From CBDFGN01 sp965247065 (GTDB lineage: Bacteria; Bacteroidota; Bacteroidia; Cytophagales; Cyclobacteriaceae): a DNA stretch of 64,000 bases. Every line of letters begins with the position of its first letter. Position 1 is the first letter of the stretch. The notes under the pieces are model-generated. The model saw only the letters and a list, made by a program, of their open reading frames with translations, was not told the DNA's origin and made no database searches. The position numbers and the translations under genes were made by a program. Below are positions 36,946 through 46,467 of this stretch, piece by piece. Location of the stretch: positions 2,294,001 to 2,358,000 of the forward strand of contig CBDFGN010000006.1 in NCBI GenBank assembly GCA_965247065.1. The letters run 5' to 3'.

Positions 36946-38073
36946 TCAAATAGACCAGATCCGGTAGATCTGAACTCTATTCTTATGTGGAAGCTTTAAA
37001 AGAAAAAGACCTTTGCGGTTCAATCCGATTTCTCCCGAAACTCCTTCAAAAAGCACTTTGCCGGACAGATCGTAAATCGACATTGGGAGGTTGGCTGGCT
37101 CAATAAAAAACCTACCATCGGTTGACGGATTGGGGTAAATCATTAATTTCGGCGGCTCAAGCTCAGGAAATCCGGTAACAATTTGGTAATCGGGTAAGTC
37201 TAAGGCAGGTGAATTTAACAGGTGAGTCATGTTCATTTGTGCAACTATCGTCATTCTTTCTAATTGGCAAGTTGTAAAATGATCCATACACGCATCATCG
37301 ACGAACTGCATATAATTTGAAAGGTCCAGGCTTGCAAACGGGGGACAAGAAGAGTCGGTAGGCTCAGGGCACCTAAAAAACAATTCTGCCTGCGCCGGAG
37401 TATCGTCACAGAAATCATCGTTCTCGCAACTTTCCAAAAGGCCCCAAGGGTGATGCAACCCAAGGAAATGGCCCGCTTCGTGGGTTACGGTTTTACCCTG
37501 ATCGAATCGCTCCTCCAGGTCATACTCCTCACCTGTCCCAAATGCTTTGTAACTCATAGCGAGGCCTTGCTTTCCGGGTGGGAACGTTGCCTGTAAAATA
37601 CTGGCACTATCTAACCCCCCAACTGCCTCGGACCAGGGAAAGCTAGCAGCTCCCAAAAATTGGGTAGACTGGAAATCCACCACCCAGATATTTAGAACTT
37701 CTAGATCTTCCGGGATAATGTCCATGATCTCATCGAGGGAGTTGGAGGAAAATTTCTTAGAAGTAGTCGTCCGGGTAACATCCTTGAGGGTGAAAGTGAA
37801 ATATTCCTCATAATCCTTATTTAGAACATTCATCTGACTGAATACCTGCTCATCGGAGACGATTTGCGGAGTATCAAGGAGAACATGCACTTTTAACGGA
37901 ATTTCGAGCTCAGCTGCAGTTCTCATTGAGCTCCATTTGCTGCTACGGGCTTCTTTTACCAGGGCCTCGAAACCAGGATCAAGCGAACCCATGGTCCCGC
38001 AACGAATTTGGGCTATCGCCGGCCAGGAAAGCAGTATCAGCTGAATCAATAACCAGAATCTCACACTATTCAT
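36946..38073 (-). CDS. secreted M43-type zinc metalloprotease with T9SS sorting domain
   Basis: 375 residues. Signal peptide (FWLLIQLILLSWPAIAQ). Zinc site HEAGHFLGLHH at 198-208 (HExxHxxGxxH), followed by cysteine-rich CENDDFCDDTPAQAE and a Met-turn region (CMDHFTTCQLERM), as in pappalysin-like M43 peptidases. The last 70 residues (YPNPSTDGRFFIEP, YDLSGKVLFEGVSGEIGL, KGLFLLKL) form a Por-secretion C-terminal domain, so it is exported by the type IX system and is probably cell-surface attached. Substrate unknown. The gene stands alone. Confidence 0.88.
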   Translation of the reverse strand: MNSVRFWLLIQLILLSWPAIAQIRCGTMGSLDPGFEALVKEARSSKWSSMRTAAELEIPLKVHVLLDTPQIVSDEQVFSQMNVLNKDYEEYFTFTLKDVTRTTTSKKFSSNSLDEIMDIIPEDLEVLNIWVVDFQSTQFLGAASFPWSEAVGGLDSASILQATFPPGKQGLAMSYKAFGTGEEYDLEERFDQGKTVTHEAGHFLGLHHPWGLLESCENDDFCDDTPAQAELFFRCPEPTDSSCPPFASLDLSNYMQFVDDACMDHFTTCQLERMTIVAQMNMTHLLNSPALDLPDYQIVTGFPELEPPKLMIYPNPSTDGRFFIEPANLPMSIYDLSGKVLFEGVSGEIGLNRKGLFLLKLPHKNRVQIYRIWSI

Positions 38074-38240
38074 CTTTCAATCCCCTGGAACCAGGACTTG
38101 GGATTTGCTTCCACTAAAGTGATGGCAAGGATAAATAATTTTTGTCACATTTTAGGTAACTTATTGAAAGATCGATTGCGCCAAATTGTACACAAGTAAC
38201 AGGGACATAGTTACGAACTAGATACTAACTTTGCTGCACA

Positions 38241-39840
38241 ATGCAGGACTTCCTTACCAAACATCGCGGGTGGGTAATTTTCCTTTTCGTGGTTCCGATG
38301 AGTTTTCTATACCAGAGGGTCCAGGATTTGCAAAACTGGTTTTACAGAAATTTTTTAGCTACCCATAAGTTCCACGACCAAAAGGTTCAGGAGATTCAGC
38401 GGCTGGTGAAAAAGGCCTTTAAAGATGGCCGGATGATGTGCACTGCCCGGGCGCCCTGGAAAACGATGTCCCCAAAATCGGCTACCTACAAGGAAGGGCT
38501 GGCTCAAATTCCCATTAGACTTAGGAATGTTCTAAGCCTGAACCAGGAGAGGGGTACGGTCCGGGTGGAGCCAATGGTCACGATGGGGGACCTCACTTAC
38601 TACCTGATCCCCAAGGGATATGCACTAGCTGTGCAGGTTGAAATGGATGACCTGACCGTTGGGGGGCCTCTGCATGGGGTTGGGAATTGAAACCACTTCG
38701 TATCGGTATGGTTTTTTGTATGAAACTGTACAGTCTTTCGACATCATTACCGCCAACGGCGATTTCGTGAGGGCAACGCGGAACTCCAATCCAGATCTGT
38801 TTCACACTCTTCCGGCATCCAGGGACACCCTCGGCTTTCTGGTGGCCGTCGAGCTTGCAATTGTGCCGGCTAAGAATTTTATGAGATTGACTTATCTGCC
38901 CTATCATTCGATGAAAGACTTTTGTCGGAAATTCGGTGAGATGGCAGAAGCCGATAATCCTCCCAGCTTTCTGGAAGGGCTGGTATTCTCGGGTGGTAAA
39001 GGAGTCATTATGACGGGAGAGTTTGACGATGCACCAAGAAATGGCGAGCTTGTAAATCCAATCAACCGGTGGTATAAACCATGGTTCTACAGACACGTTG
39101 AGAAATTTCTCGGACAAGAGGAGTCGGTAGAATATATTCCGGTGCGGCACTATTTCCACCGTCATACGCCTTCGATATTCTTTCAGCTACGTGATTTGAT
39201 CCCATTTGCCTACAAGGCCTGGTTTCGATGGCTATTTGGATGGTTAGGAGCCCCTAAGATCTCGCTGATGAAATATTCAACCACCAGGAACCTTAGAAAG
39301 AGATCCCTTCGAAATCGAGTGGCCCAGGACATCATCATTCCACTGGAAAAGGTTGAGGAAGGACTCAGATTGATACGCAACAACTTTGAGATATACCCAT
39401 TGTGGGTATGTCCCGTGCGAATTCACGATCACGGCCAATGGAAGGGGCTTATACGGAATCCGCACAATCTTTTGCCAGGAAAGGAGCACCAATTGTTCGT
39501 GGACCTGGGAGTTTATGGAATTCCACCAGCAGTGGCCCAAGGAAAATGGAATGGATTAAAAAGTACCCGCGCCCTGGAGCGGTTCACCAGGGATACTGGA
39601 GGCATCCAAATGCTTTACGCCGACATTTTCATGACCCGGTCTGAATTTGAGCAAATGTATGATCACCAAATGTATCGTAAGGTCCGCCGAAAATACCAAG
39701 CTGACCGGGCATTTCCCGAAATCTATGATAAAGTGATTCCGGAGAAGTGGCTGATCAATATCGATGAGGAGGTGGGTGCCCTTGAACAAGGCACAGATCC
39801 CGCCGTAGTTTCTGCAATAGCGCTCCAGGGTGATTCCTGA
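38241..39840 (+). pseudogene. DHCR24/DIMINUTO-like FAD oxidoreductase (delta-24 sterol reductase homologue), frameshifted
   Basis: Two overlapping frames make one protein of about 533 residues. The first (38241-38690) has a membrane helix (GWVIFLFVVPMSFLYQRV) and FAD-domain blocks MCTARAPWKTMS and VRVEPMVTMGDLTYYLIPKG. The second (from about 38660) continues CMGLGIETTSYRYGFLYE, LGFLVAVELAIVPAK, MTGEFDDAPRNG, HYFHRHTPSIFFQL, FRWLFGWLGAPKISL and AFPEIYDKV. Order and motifs match eukaryotic 24-dehydrocholesterol reductase along the whole length. An extra base in GGGGGGCC (38661-38668) shifts the frame after DDLTVGG. The shift could be real or a homopolymer error. It would reduce a sterol or polyprenoid side-chain double bond with FAD; the bacterial substrate is unknown. 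Confidence 0.82.
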
Positions 39841-39967
39841 AGAATAAAGTACCCGACAGTTTGGGAGATTCGCGGTGGTTTCGAATCTGATCAGTTTTAC
39901 GGAAACCCGAAGTTGACCAGATGGATTGAGGTGGCAACTGGTTGCTAAGTCCCCGCAATTCGGCGGT

Positions 39968-40168
39968 TTAAGCTACAGCCTCTGCATCCGCCCTGGTAGG
40001 TGTGTCAATATCAGATTGCGAGGAATAGGTTTCAAGTGGTTTAGTAGTTTCCGGGGTTGAGGCTCTTCTCCAAAGCTTCCTTTTCCGGTTCATCATGTAA
40101 AATCCGAAAACCAAAGAAAAGGCCGCCATGAATCCCAAAAACGCTAACCATTCCATTAATGGACTCAT
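39968..40168 (-). CDS. small membrane protein
   Basis: 66 residues. One membrane helix near the N-terminus (WLAFLGFMAAFSLVFGFYMM), a basic cluster (NRKRKLWRR) marking the cytoplasmic side, and a Ser/Thr/Pro-rich tail. No family recognised. Composition is convincing for a real single-span protein. Confidence 0.45.
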   Translation of the reverse strand: MSPLMEWLAFLGFMAAFSLVFGFYMMNRKRKLWRRASTPETTKPLETYSSQSDIDTPTRADAEAVA

Positions 40169-40569
40169 GATCGTATCGTGGGGTTTAATAGCAAGTTGAA
40201 CTTTAAGCGGTAAAATTTGAATTAAAAATAGAACAATATTTGCAATAAAACCAGTTAATTTAGGATAATTACATTACATGAGTAGAAGAATATGCATTTG
40301 GTCACGTGTTTTCCAATTTTCAGACTCCTGAGCATATTATGGCCGGTTATTATATAATCACAACAATTTCTTTCCTGATGATTATTTTGATTATTAGCAG
40401 TTAGCCTGGAGTCATTACTCATGTTGAAAATTGAAATGAAAATGGAAAGATCGACTCTTCTTGGGGCACCCGCTCCTGGATGAATGACCAATGGGTATAT
40501 TAAGGAATGAGAATTACAGATGGAGAATTTAAGTATTGCGAAGGATTGACGATCGGGGAGGCTTGATTC
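40169..40569. other. non-coding stretch
   Basis: About 400 AT-rich bases. A minus-strand open frame at 40255-40491 has no protein-like features. No RNA gene or strong hairpin seen. Confidence 0.45.
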
Positions 40570-43500
40570 TTACCTAGTGACTAATGACTCGGTACGCTTA
40601 TCTGAGCCAATACGGTAGACCCATTGCCTCTTGTTTACATCATAATACCCAATATCATCCCCCCGTACCACGCGGACGGTATTCTGGTTCACCATTCGCA
40701 GATCATAATACCGGGGTTCCAGGATTAGATCCCCGTTTCGATCGGCCAGGCCGTAAAAGTTATGGATCGATGCGACCGCGTAGTCGTTGACAAACTGGCC
40801 GATCTCATCAAAGTCGTTACTGATCCGCTTTCCTTTCAAGTCGATCAAATACCAACCTCCCTCTCCTTTGACCCGGGCTACATCAAACTCGTAGGAATTG
40901 GCCTCCTCAAAACTCTGGTCAAAAATCTTCTGGCCCGTCCTGTTTATATAAAAGTGCCGGCCGTCCAGGGAGGCAACAGCAGTACCATTTAGCGTAAAGG
41001 GTTTATAGCCCGAGAATAATGATGTACCTACCGGATTTCCATCAGGGTCTAGCAAAACATATTGATTTCGGGCCTGCTCCATGAAGGTTCGTCCTGAGGA
41101 GAATTCCGAATTCTGACGGTAGGAGATTTGAAAACTTTCTATCCCTTTCTGGTCGATAAAAAACCAGCCTTTCTTTCTACTCATCATCGCCCTGCCATCC
41201 GAAAACGAGGTCCCCTTACGGTACTCGAAAGGTATGATGACTTCTCCCTGAGAATTTATGAAGCCGTATTTCTTGTTTTTTCGAGCCAGAGCACGGCCCT
41301 CGGCGAAATTATTGATCTGGTCGTAGCCCTGCTTGGTGATCTTCCTGCCCTCAAAATCCAGAAGGTGATACTTAACTCTTCCGCTTGGCCAAAATCAAAT
41401 CCTCACCGTAATCGATCTTGACCCGGGTGTATTTGGGTTTGATAACCCAGGCTCCGGTTTCGTTGATCACTCCGGTTTTTTTGGACCGGGCAATGGCCAG
41501 GCCCCTGTTAAATGCCCCGGTATGCCTGAAACGTTGGTTAAACAACAATTTCCCATCGGAGGCCAAATAACCAAATCGTGTCCGCCCTAGACGAACCCTC
41601 CCAATTCCTTGGCTGAAGGACCAAGCTTGTCTGAATTTGGGAGCAACTACCATTCTGCCGGCGGTATTTATGAACCCCCACCGTCCATTGATCTTGACAG
41701 CGGCCAAGCCCTCTGAAAAGTCACGAGCCTCTGAAAAACGGGGAGCAATCCCCCATTTTCCATGCAGGTCGAGATAACCCCATTTGCCATCTGATTTAAC
41801 CCGGGAAAAACCTTCTGAAAAACTGTGGATCTCATCGTATTCTGGAAGAACCGACCACACGCCTAACCTGGAAATCAAACCCTGACGAGGAGCATTTCTT
41901 ATCAATTTAAAGAGATCATCAGCTCCAGACTCTTGGTGAATAATGGAATCGTACTCAAAAGGAATGATGAGTTTGCCCTGGCGATCTATCAAACCGTACT
42001 TGCCGTTTTGCTTGACTATTGCCCTTTCAGATTCGAAATCCAGCGCTAGCTCGTACCGGGGTTGTAGCACAAGCGAACCCCTGAGATCGATATAACCCCA
42101 TTTTCCTCCCTGGACCTGAATTTGATCAAAACTGCCGTTGTAGCGGAAATTGCCACCAAGACAGATACGAGCCAGTCCCTCGGAAAAAGGTCCGACATAG
42201 GTGATTGGCTGGATTTTAGCTCGGGGCCCGGTTCCGTCCTTGAACTCAATCAAGGTTTTTCCCTTCCTGTGAAGAAGTCCTTGTCTGCCGCCTTCGAGAA
42301 CAACCCGAGCTACCAAGGCGCTGTCATAATCCTGATCCCGGATATCCCAATAAACATTGGGGACCAGCACCCCTCCAGCCTGATGATTCACCATGCCGAA
42401 GGCTCGGGTAATCATGAGATTATGATGCTTAAAAAAATCCCAGTAAGAATGATTATACGATCTGAATAATGCGGTCTTGGTCACCACCTCGTTCAGTATC
42501 GTAATCTCGGCATATTGATGAGGTATGACCAGGCTGTCTTTTTCATTTTTAAGGCCCCATCCTCCCTTCTCGGAGTCGTACATCCAATTGGAAACGGAAT
42601 CCAGTTCCTGGGGATCGTATCTTTCATACCCGGCGTCCTCACTGATTCTCACACGAATGGTTTTCACATTAGTAAACACCAGCTCTTCCGAAATCCGGCC
42701 CCCCGAGGTAAGTGGAAATAAATGGATATTCCTTCCTTGATACGCCTTTATCTGGTCCTGGCTGTTCTCCAGGTAATCGAACTTAGGCGGAATCAGGACG
42801 TTCCCGGCCGTATCTATGACCCCCACTTTACGTTTGTAATACACTACCGCCCGTCCGTATTCGATATCGGATATGTAGTCGTAGAGGGCGTCAAATAACA
42901 TCTCCCCCCGCTCGTTGAATAATCCGTAGCGGTGCCCCACTTTAACTTGAAAGAAAGCATCCTGCTTCAAGGTAATGTTCTCGTATAGTGGAGGTACTAT
43001 CAGCTTGCCGGACCAGTCCATGACACCTGTTTTTCCGGCTTTGACTCCGTAAAACCGGTCACTAAGCTTTTCAAATTCAGTTATTGCAATCTCAGGTCGT
43101 ATCAAATCTGCATTTTGAGGGAGCAAATCCTTTCTACCAGTTTTGGTATCCAGAACCAGATCCCCCTCATCAGTCAAGTTCACAGATCTATAATCAAACC
43201 CAGTGAGAAACCTGGCGTTGGAATCCGCTATGGCCAAAGTATCGCCGCGGTGCACCCCTATGAATACCCTATTGATAATAGTGAAGTCGTCATAGTCACA
43301 GGAGAACAATTCTACCAAGCCGGGGCTGAGTAAACCTTCACCGTCTTGGTTTGAAACGACATAAAACCCATTTTTGGGGGTTAGCTCGGTGAATGGGATT
43401 TCAAGCCTATTTCCACTCTTGAGGTGAGCCAGAATTCGATTTGACCCCTGCTGTAGTTGCAGTACCGGGAACTCTATGATCTCGATCCGGTGGTAAGCGG

Positions 43501-43846
43501 GTTCAATAATCCATCCCGATGATCTTGAGTTTATAACGCCCCATCTCTCCTGCTTTTCTACCATCCAGTAACCTTGCTCCAAGGATTCAATTTGTGAGTA
43601 GATCGGGTCCCAAATATAATAACCCTGTCGATCCACCAAACCATATTTTCCATTCAGGATCACAATAGTCGCTGGGCCCTTAAACTCTCCGATGTAGTCG
43701 AATTCGGGAGCCAGGATTTCTTCCCCCTGAGGATTTATCAACCCCCAACCAGGGCCTTGTTTTATCACCAATGGTTGGTTAAGTTATTGGCCAGCCAAAG
43801 ACATTGGCAATAGAAGGATAATTGAAATTTTGCTGAGGGAATACAT
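40570..43846 (-). pseudogene. giant exported WG-repeat protein with in-frame stop and frameshift
   Basis: Read as one gene of about 1090 codons. ATG 43846 starts a signal peptide (MYSLSKISIILLLPMSLAGQ) that is followed at once by TAA (43784-43786). The same frame then continues LNQPLVIKQGPGWGLINPQG and on through dozens of WG repeats (forms of WGYIDLHGKWGIAPRF, YGLIDRQGKLIIPFEYDSI). It shifts near 41372-41390 (LILAKRKS*), after which the other frame gives GRVKYHLLDFEGRKITKQGY and runs to 40570 with more repeats. WG repeats form beta structures in surface or periplasmic proteins of unknown role. The two lesions suggest a pseudogene; both could also be base-call errors. Confidence 0.75.
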
Positions 43847-43958
43847 TAAGTCAACTGCCTGGACTTGTTTTTCTCGGAGCGGAAGAGAAGAGCCACCTGG
43901 TGTGTGTCAATCCATAAACGCAAATCATTTATTTCGACAGTCCTGGATTTCTGGAATC

Positions 43959-44451
43959 CTAGATCCCCAATACGCTGACCAATCCTTCCACTCCTTGAAA
44001 ATCTTGCTCATTGCCAAAATTAAAGGTAACAAGGTCCTGTTCCCCATCCGCCAAAGTCCGGTCAAATTCTTCATTGTTTATGACGCTGACTTTTTGATCA
44101 GTGGTGATGACTACCAGGCTGTTGGTTTCGTTAGGATCGTAGCGGAATTCAGAGTTTGAGCCCCTGTAATAGGGTATTACTGCCCGTTGATCACCAGTGA
44201 TATGGTAGACTTTGGAATTTTTACCGGCCTGGATGGCGTCGAGGTTAAATTCAGCTTGAACCATAACCGGGTTTTTGATATTAAACCAGATATCGCAGTT
44301 AAAGATCCCAAACGAAGAGATCCGGAAGGTTCTTAAAACATCCGCTTCATAGGCCAGTCGGGCCCTTTCGGCAGCTCTTCCCTGAACGGCTTGCTCATAC
44401 TTCTGAAGGTTGTCATTGTACTGAGTCAGAGCGCGGTCGAATGTACGTCCC
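43959..44451 (-). pseudogene. 5'-truncated exported-type protein gene cut by IS3 element
   Basis: About 160 codons remain (coiled region RALTQYNDNLQKYEQAVQ, then FRISSFGIFNCDIWFNI, VYHITGDQRAVIPYYRGSN, FRYDPNETNSLVVITTDQK, DGEQDLVTFNF). The FGIFNCD and FRYDP patterns resemble periplasmic proteins common in Bacteroidota, function unknown. The frame continues into the end of the IS3 element; the native start and N-terminus are missing, and the other side of the element shows no matching N-terminal piece. Likely an IS-associated deletion. Confidence 0.6.
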
Positions 44452-44488
44452 TGATATAGGTTGACCACTTTTTAAACGATCGACTTAT

Positions 44489-44887
44489 ATGAAAGCAACC
44501 CAAAAAGCCATTCGAAAGAAGCGAGTATTCAGTGATGAATTGAAGCGGGCCATTGTTACGGAATTTGAAAGTGGAAAGTACAGTGTCCCTCAACTGGAGA
44601 AACTTCATGGGATCAACAACGCGAACATTTACCGTTGGATCTACAAATTCTCTACCTTTAACGAGAGAGGCTATCGAATTCTGGAGATGAAAAAAAGCAC
44701 TACATCAAAGGTTAACGATTTAGAAAAACGGATTAAGGAGTTGGAACGTGTGGTAGGTCAAAAACAGATCAAGATTGATTATTACGAAAAGATGATCGAT
44801 CTGGCCAAGGAGGAATTGGATATCGATCTGAAAAAAAACTTCGACACCCCACAATCAACTGGTTCCGGAAAAACCAAAGGAAAGTAA
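44489..44887 (+). CDS. IS3 OrfA (DNA-binding subunit)
   Basis: 132 residues: helix-turn-helix (FSDELKRAIVTEFESGKYSV, LEKLHGINNANIYRWIYKF) then a leucine-zipper-like coiled coil (VNDLEKRIKELERVVGQKQ). It binds the element ends. Near its 3' end the sequence A AAA AAC (44833-44839) lies in the right phase for -1 slippage, which would fuse it to OrfB to make the active transposase. Confidence 0.9.
   Translation: MKATQKAIRKKRVFSDELKRAIVTEFESGKYSVPQLEKLHGINNANIYRWIYKFSTFNERGYRILEMKKSTTSKVNDLEKRIKELERVVGQKQIKIDYYEKMIDLAKEELDIDLKKNFDTPQSTGSGKTKGK
44833..44839 (+). promoter_or_regulatory. -1 ribosomal frameshift heptamer A AAA AAC
   Basis: Within an A8 run, the OrfA codons CTG AAA AAA AAC present a classical slippery heptamer. 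After a -1 shift the frame reads KKLRHPTINWFRKNQRKVNF and continues without stop into OrfB (MNQLYR). This is how IS3 elements make the OrfAB transposase. Confidence 0.7.
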
Positions 44888-44895
44888 ATTTCTCG

Positions 44896-45747
44896 ATGAA
44901 TCAGCTCTATCGTGCCATAGGAATCAGCAAACAGGCAATACATCAGTATGCAACCAGGCAAGCTGTCTTTGATCAAAAGGTAGAACAGCTGGTCCTGGAA
45001 GCTGATGGGATACGCCAGGAACATCCTGGTTGTGGGGTGGAAAAAATGTACCGGACCTTAAAACCCGGATTTATCGGCAGAGATCGCTTTGTAGACCTTT
45101 TAATGAGTCTTGGTTACCGTTTGAGAAGAGCCAAGAACTATAAACGAACTACCCGGGCTTCGAAGCTTTATTATCCAAACCTGATCAAAGGATTTGAACT
45201 AACGTCTCCTTCAACGGTCTGGCAATCAGACATCACCTTCATAGAAGTGGGAAACCGGTTTTATTACGGGGTCTTTATTCTGGATGTCTATACCCGAAAA
45301 ATAGTAGGCTACCAGGTATCGGATCATATGCGGGCTACAGCGAACGTAAAGGCATTGCTCATTGCCTTGAAAGATCATCCCCCTCCCCGGATCCATCATT
45401 CCGACAGAGGAGGTCAATACATCTACGAAGAATATGTAGACCTACTAAAATCCAACCGATGTGATATCAGCATGGGGCTAACCGCTCAGGATAATGCGTA
45501 TGCAGAGCGCTTTCACAGGACCTTGAAAGAAGAATATTTGCATTACTGGAAGCCGACCAATTTCTATCAACTGAAAAGGTATGTCAAAAGAGCGGTTGAC
45601 CATTATAATCAAAAAAGAACCCATGAAAACTTAAACGATGTTTCACCCATGGATTTTGAAAAGGACTGGTCCTTGTTGCCAATTAACCGAAGACCTTCAT
45701 TGTCCATATTTAATGATGAATTATTAACCAAAAGTGGTCAACACTAA
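44896..45747 (+). CDS. IS3 OrfB (DDE integrase-like catalytic subunit)
   Basis: 283 residues from ATG 44896. Helical N-terminal region (QEHPGCGVEKMYRTLKP) followed by the rve catalytic core: WQSDITFI (first Asp), HHSDRGGQYIYEEY (second Asp) and NAYAERFHRTLKEEYL (Glu), with the C-terminal HENLNDVSPMDFE. Cuts and joins the element ends, mainly as the OrfAB fusion. Intact. Confidence 0.93.
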   Translation: MNQLYRAIGISKQAIHQYATRQAVFDQKVEQLVLEADGIRQEHPGCGVEKMYRTLKPGFIGRDRFVDLLMSLGYRLRRAKNYKRTTRASKLYYPNLIKGFELTSPSTVWQSDITFIEVGNRFYYGVFILDVYTRKIVGYQVSDHMRATANVKALLIALKDHPPPRIHHSDRGGQYIYEEYVDLLKSNRCDISMGLTAQDNAYAERFHRTLKEEYLHYWKPTNFYQLKRYVKRAVDHYNQKRTHENLNDVSPMDFEKDWSLLPINRRPSLSIFNDELLTKSGQH

Positions 45748-45810
45748 TCAGGGATCTTCATGTTCCTTTTGCCTGCCTGGAATGATATCCCGCCACGGTT
45801 GTGATGAGCG

Positions 45811-46278
45811 TCAAATCAATTTAATCAGCGCGACAATAACACCGATTTGGAGGATCAACATCCCGGCCACTTTCCAGGCCATGTTGCCCATGTCGCTGCG
45901 CAATTTGGCAATTTCATCTTTGGTCTCAAGCTGGTGTTTGACTACCACCTCCTTATTCGCCAGCTGGAATTTGGCTATTTCCTTTTGGGTAGTAGCATTA
46001 GATTTGGCTATATCCTCTTGGGTAGCAACATAGGATTTGACTATTTCCTCTTGAGTGGCAATATGGAATTTGGCGATACTCTCCTGGGTGGCAAGGTGGA
46101 ATTTGGCGATATCCTCCTGGGTCGCAAGGTGGAATTTGAGTAAATCCTCCTTTGTGGCCAGCCGTTCCAAGAACATTTCTTCCCTTTTGTCCAAGATAGA
46201 TAACAGCAGATCGCTCGATTCCTTTCCAAGCTTCTGTTCTAATTTACGAAAATCTGCTATTAGGGATAACTTTTCCAT
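45811..46278 (-). CDS. hendecad coiled-coil membrane protein (DUF1640-like)
   Basis: 155 residues from ATG 46278 (MEKLSLIADFRKLEQKLG). After a helical head come eight consecutive 11-residue repeats such as IAKFHLATQES, IAKFHIATQEE, IVKSYVATQED, IAKSNATTQKE, ending in IAKLRSDM, then a C-terminal membrane helix (VAGMLILQIGVIVALIKLI). The hendecad pattern forms a long right-handed coiled coil anchored to a membrane by its tail, as in DUF1640/CCDC90-type proteins. Function unknown. The repeats are similar in DNA as well, so copy number may vary between strains. Confidence 0.7.
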   Translation of the reverse strand: MEKLSLIADFRKLEQKLGKESSDLLLSILDKREEMFLERLATKEDLLKFHLATQEDIAKFHLATQESIAKFHIATQEEIVKSYVATQEDIAKSNATTQKEIAKFQLANKEVVVKHQLETKDEIAKLRSDMGNMAWKVAGMLILQIGVIVALIKLI

Positions 46279-46467
46279 GCTGTTTATTAATAGCAGATGA
46301 ATGGAAAGTGTTACCTCGATTTGATTGGTATTTAGTATTTGGCATTGGCTGTTAAGCAAATAAAAAAGGGCCATTACTCCTTGGGCGAACTTTACGAATC
46401 CAATTCTCAATCTTCAATTCTATCCCTAGACTCCTGATGGTTATCGAGTTACGTAATTCAACTGTGA

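Larger units (their letters stand above)
44452..45750 (+). mobile_element. IS3-family insertion sequence (IS150-like)
   Basis: About 1.3 kb with overlapping orfA/orfB. The ends start TG...CA: left TGATATAGGTTGACCACTTT, right end read inwards TGATTAGTGTTGACCACTTT. The 12 bases TTGACCACTTTT are identical in both. The orfB stop (TAA 45745-45747) lies inside these ends, which supports the boundary. No direct target duplication is present (left flank TCCC, right flank GGGA). This suggests a rearrangement after insertion. Confidence 0.8.
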
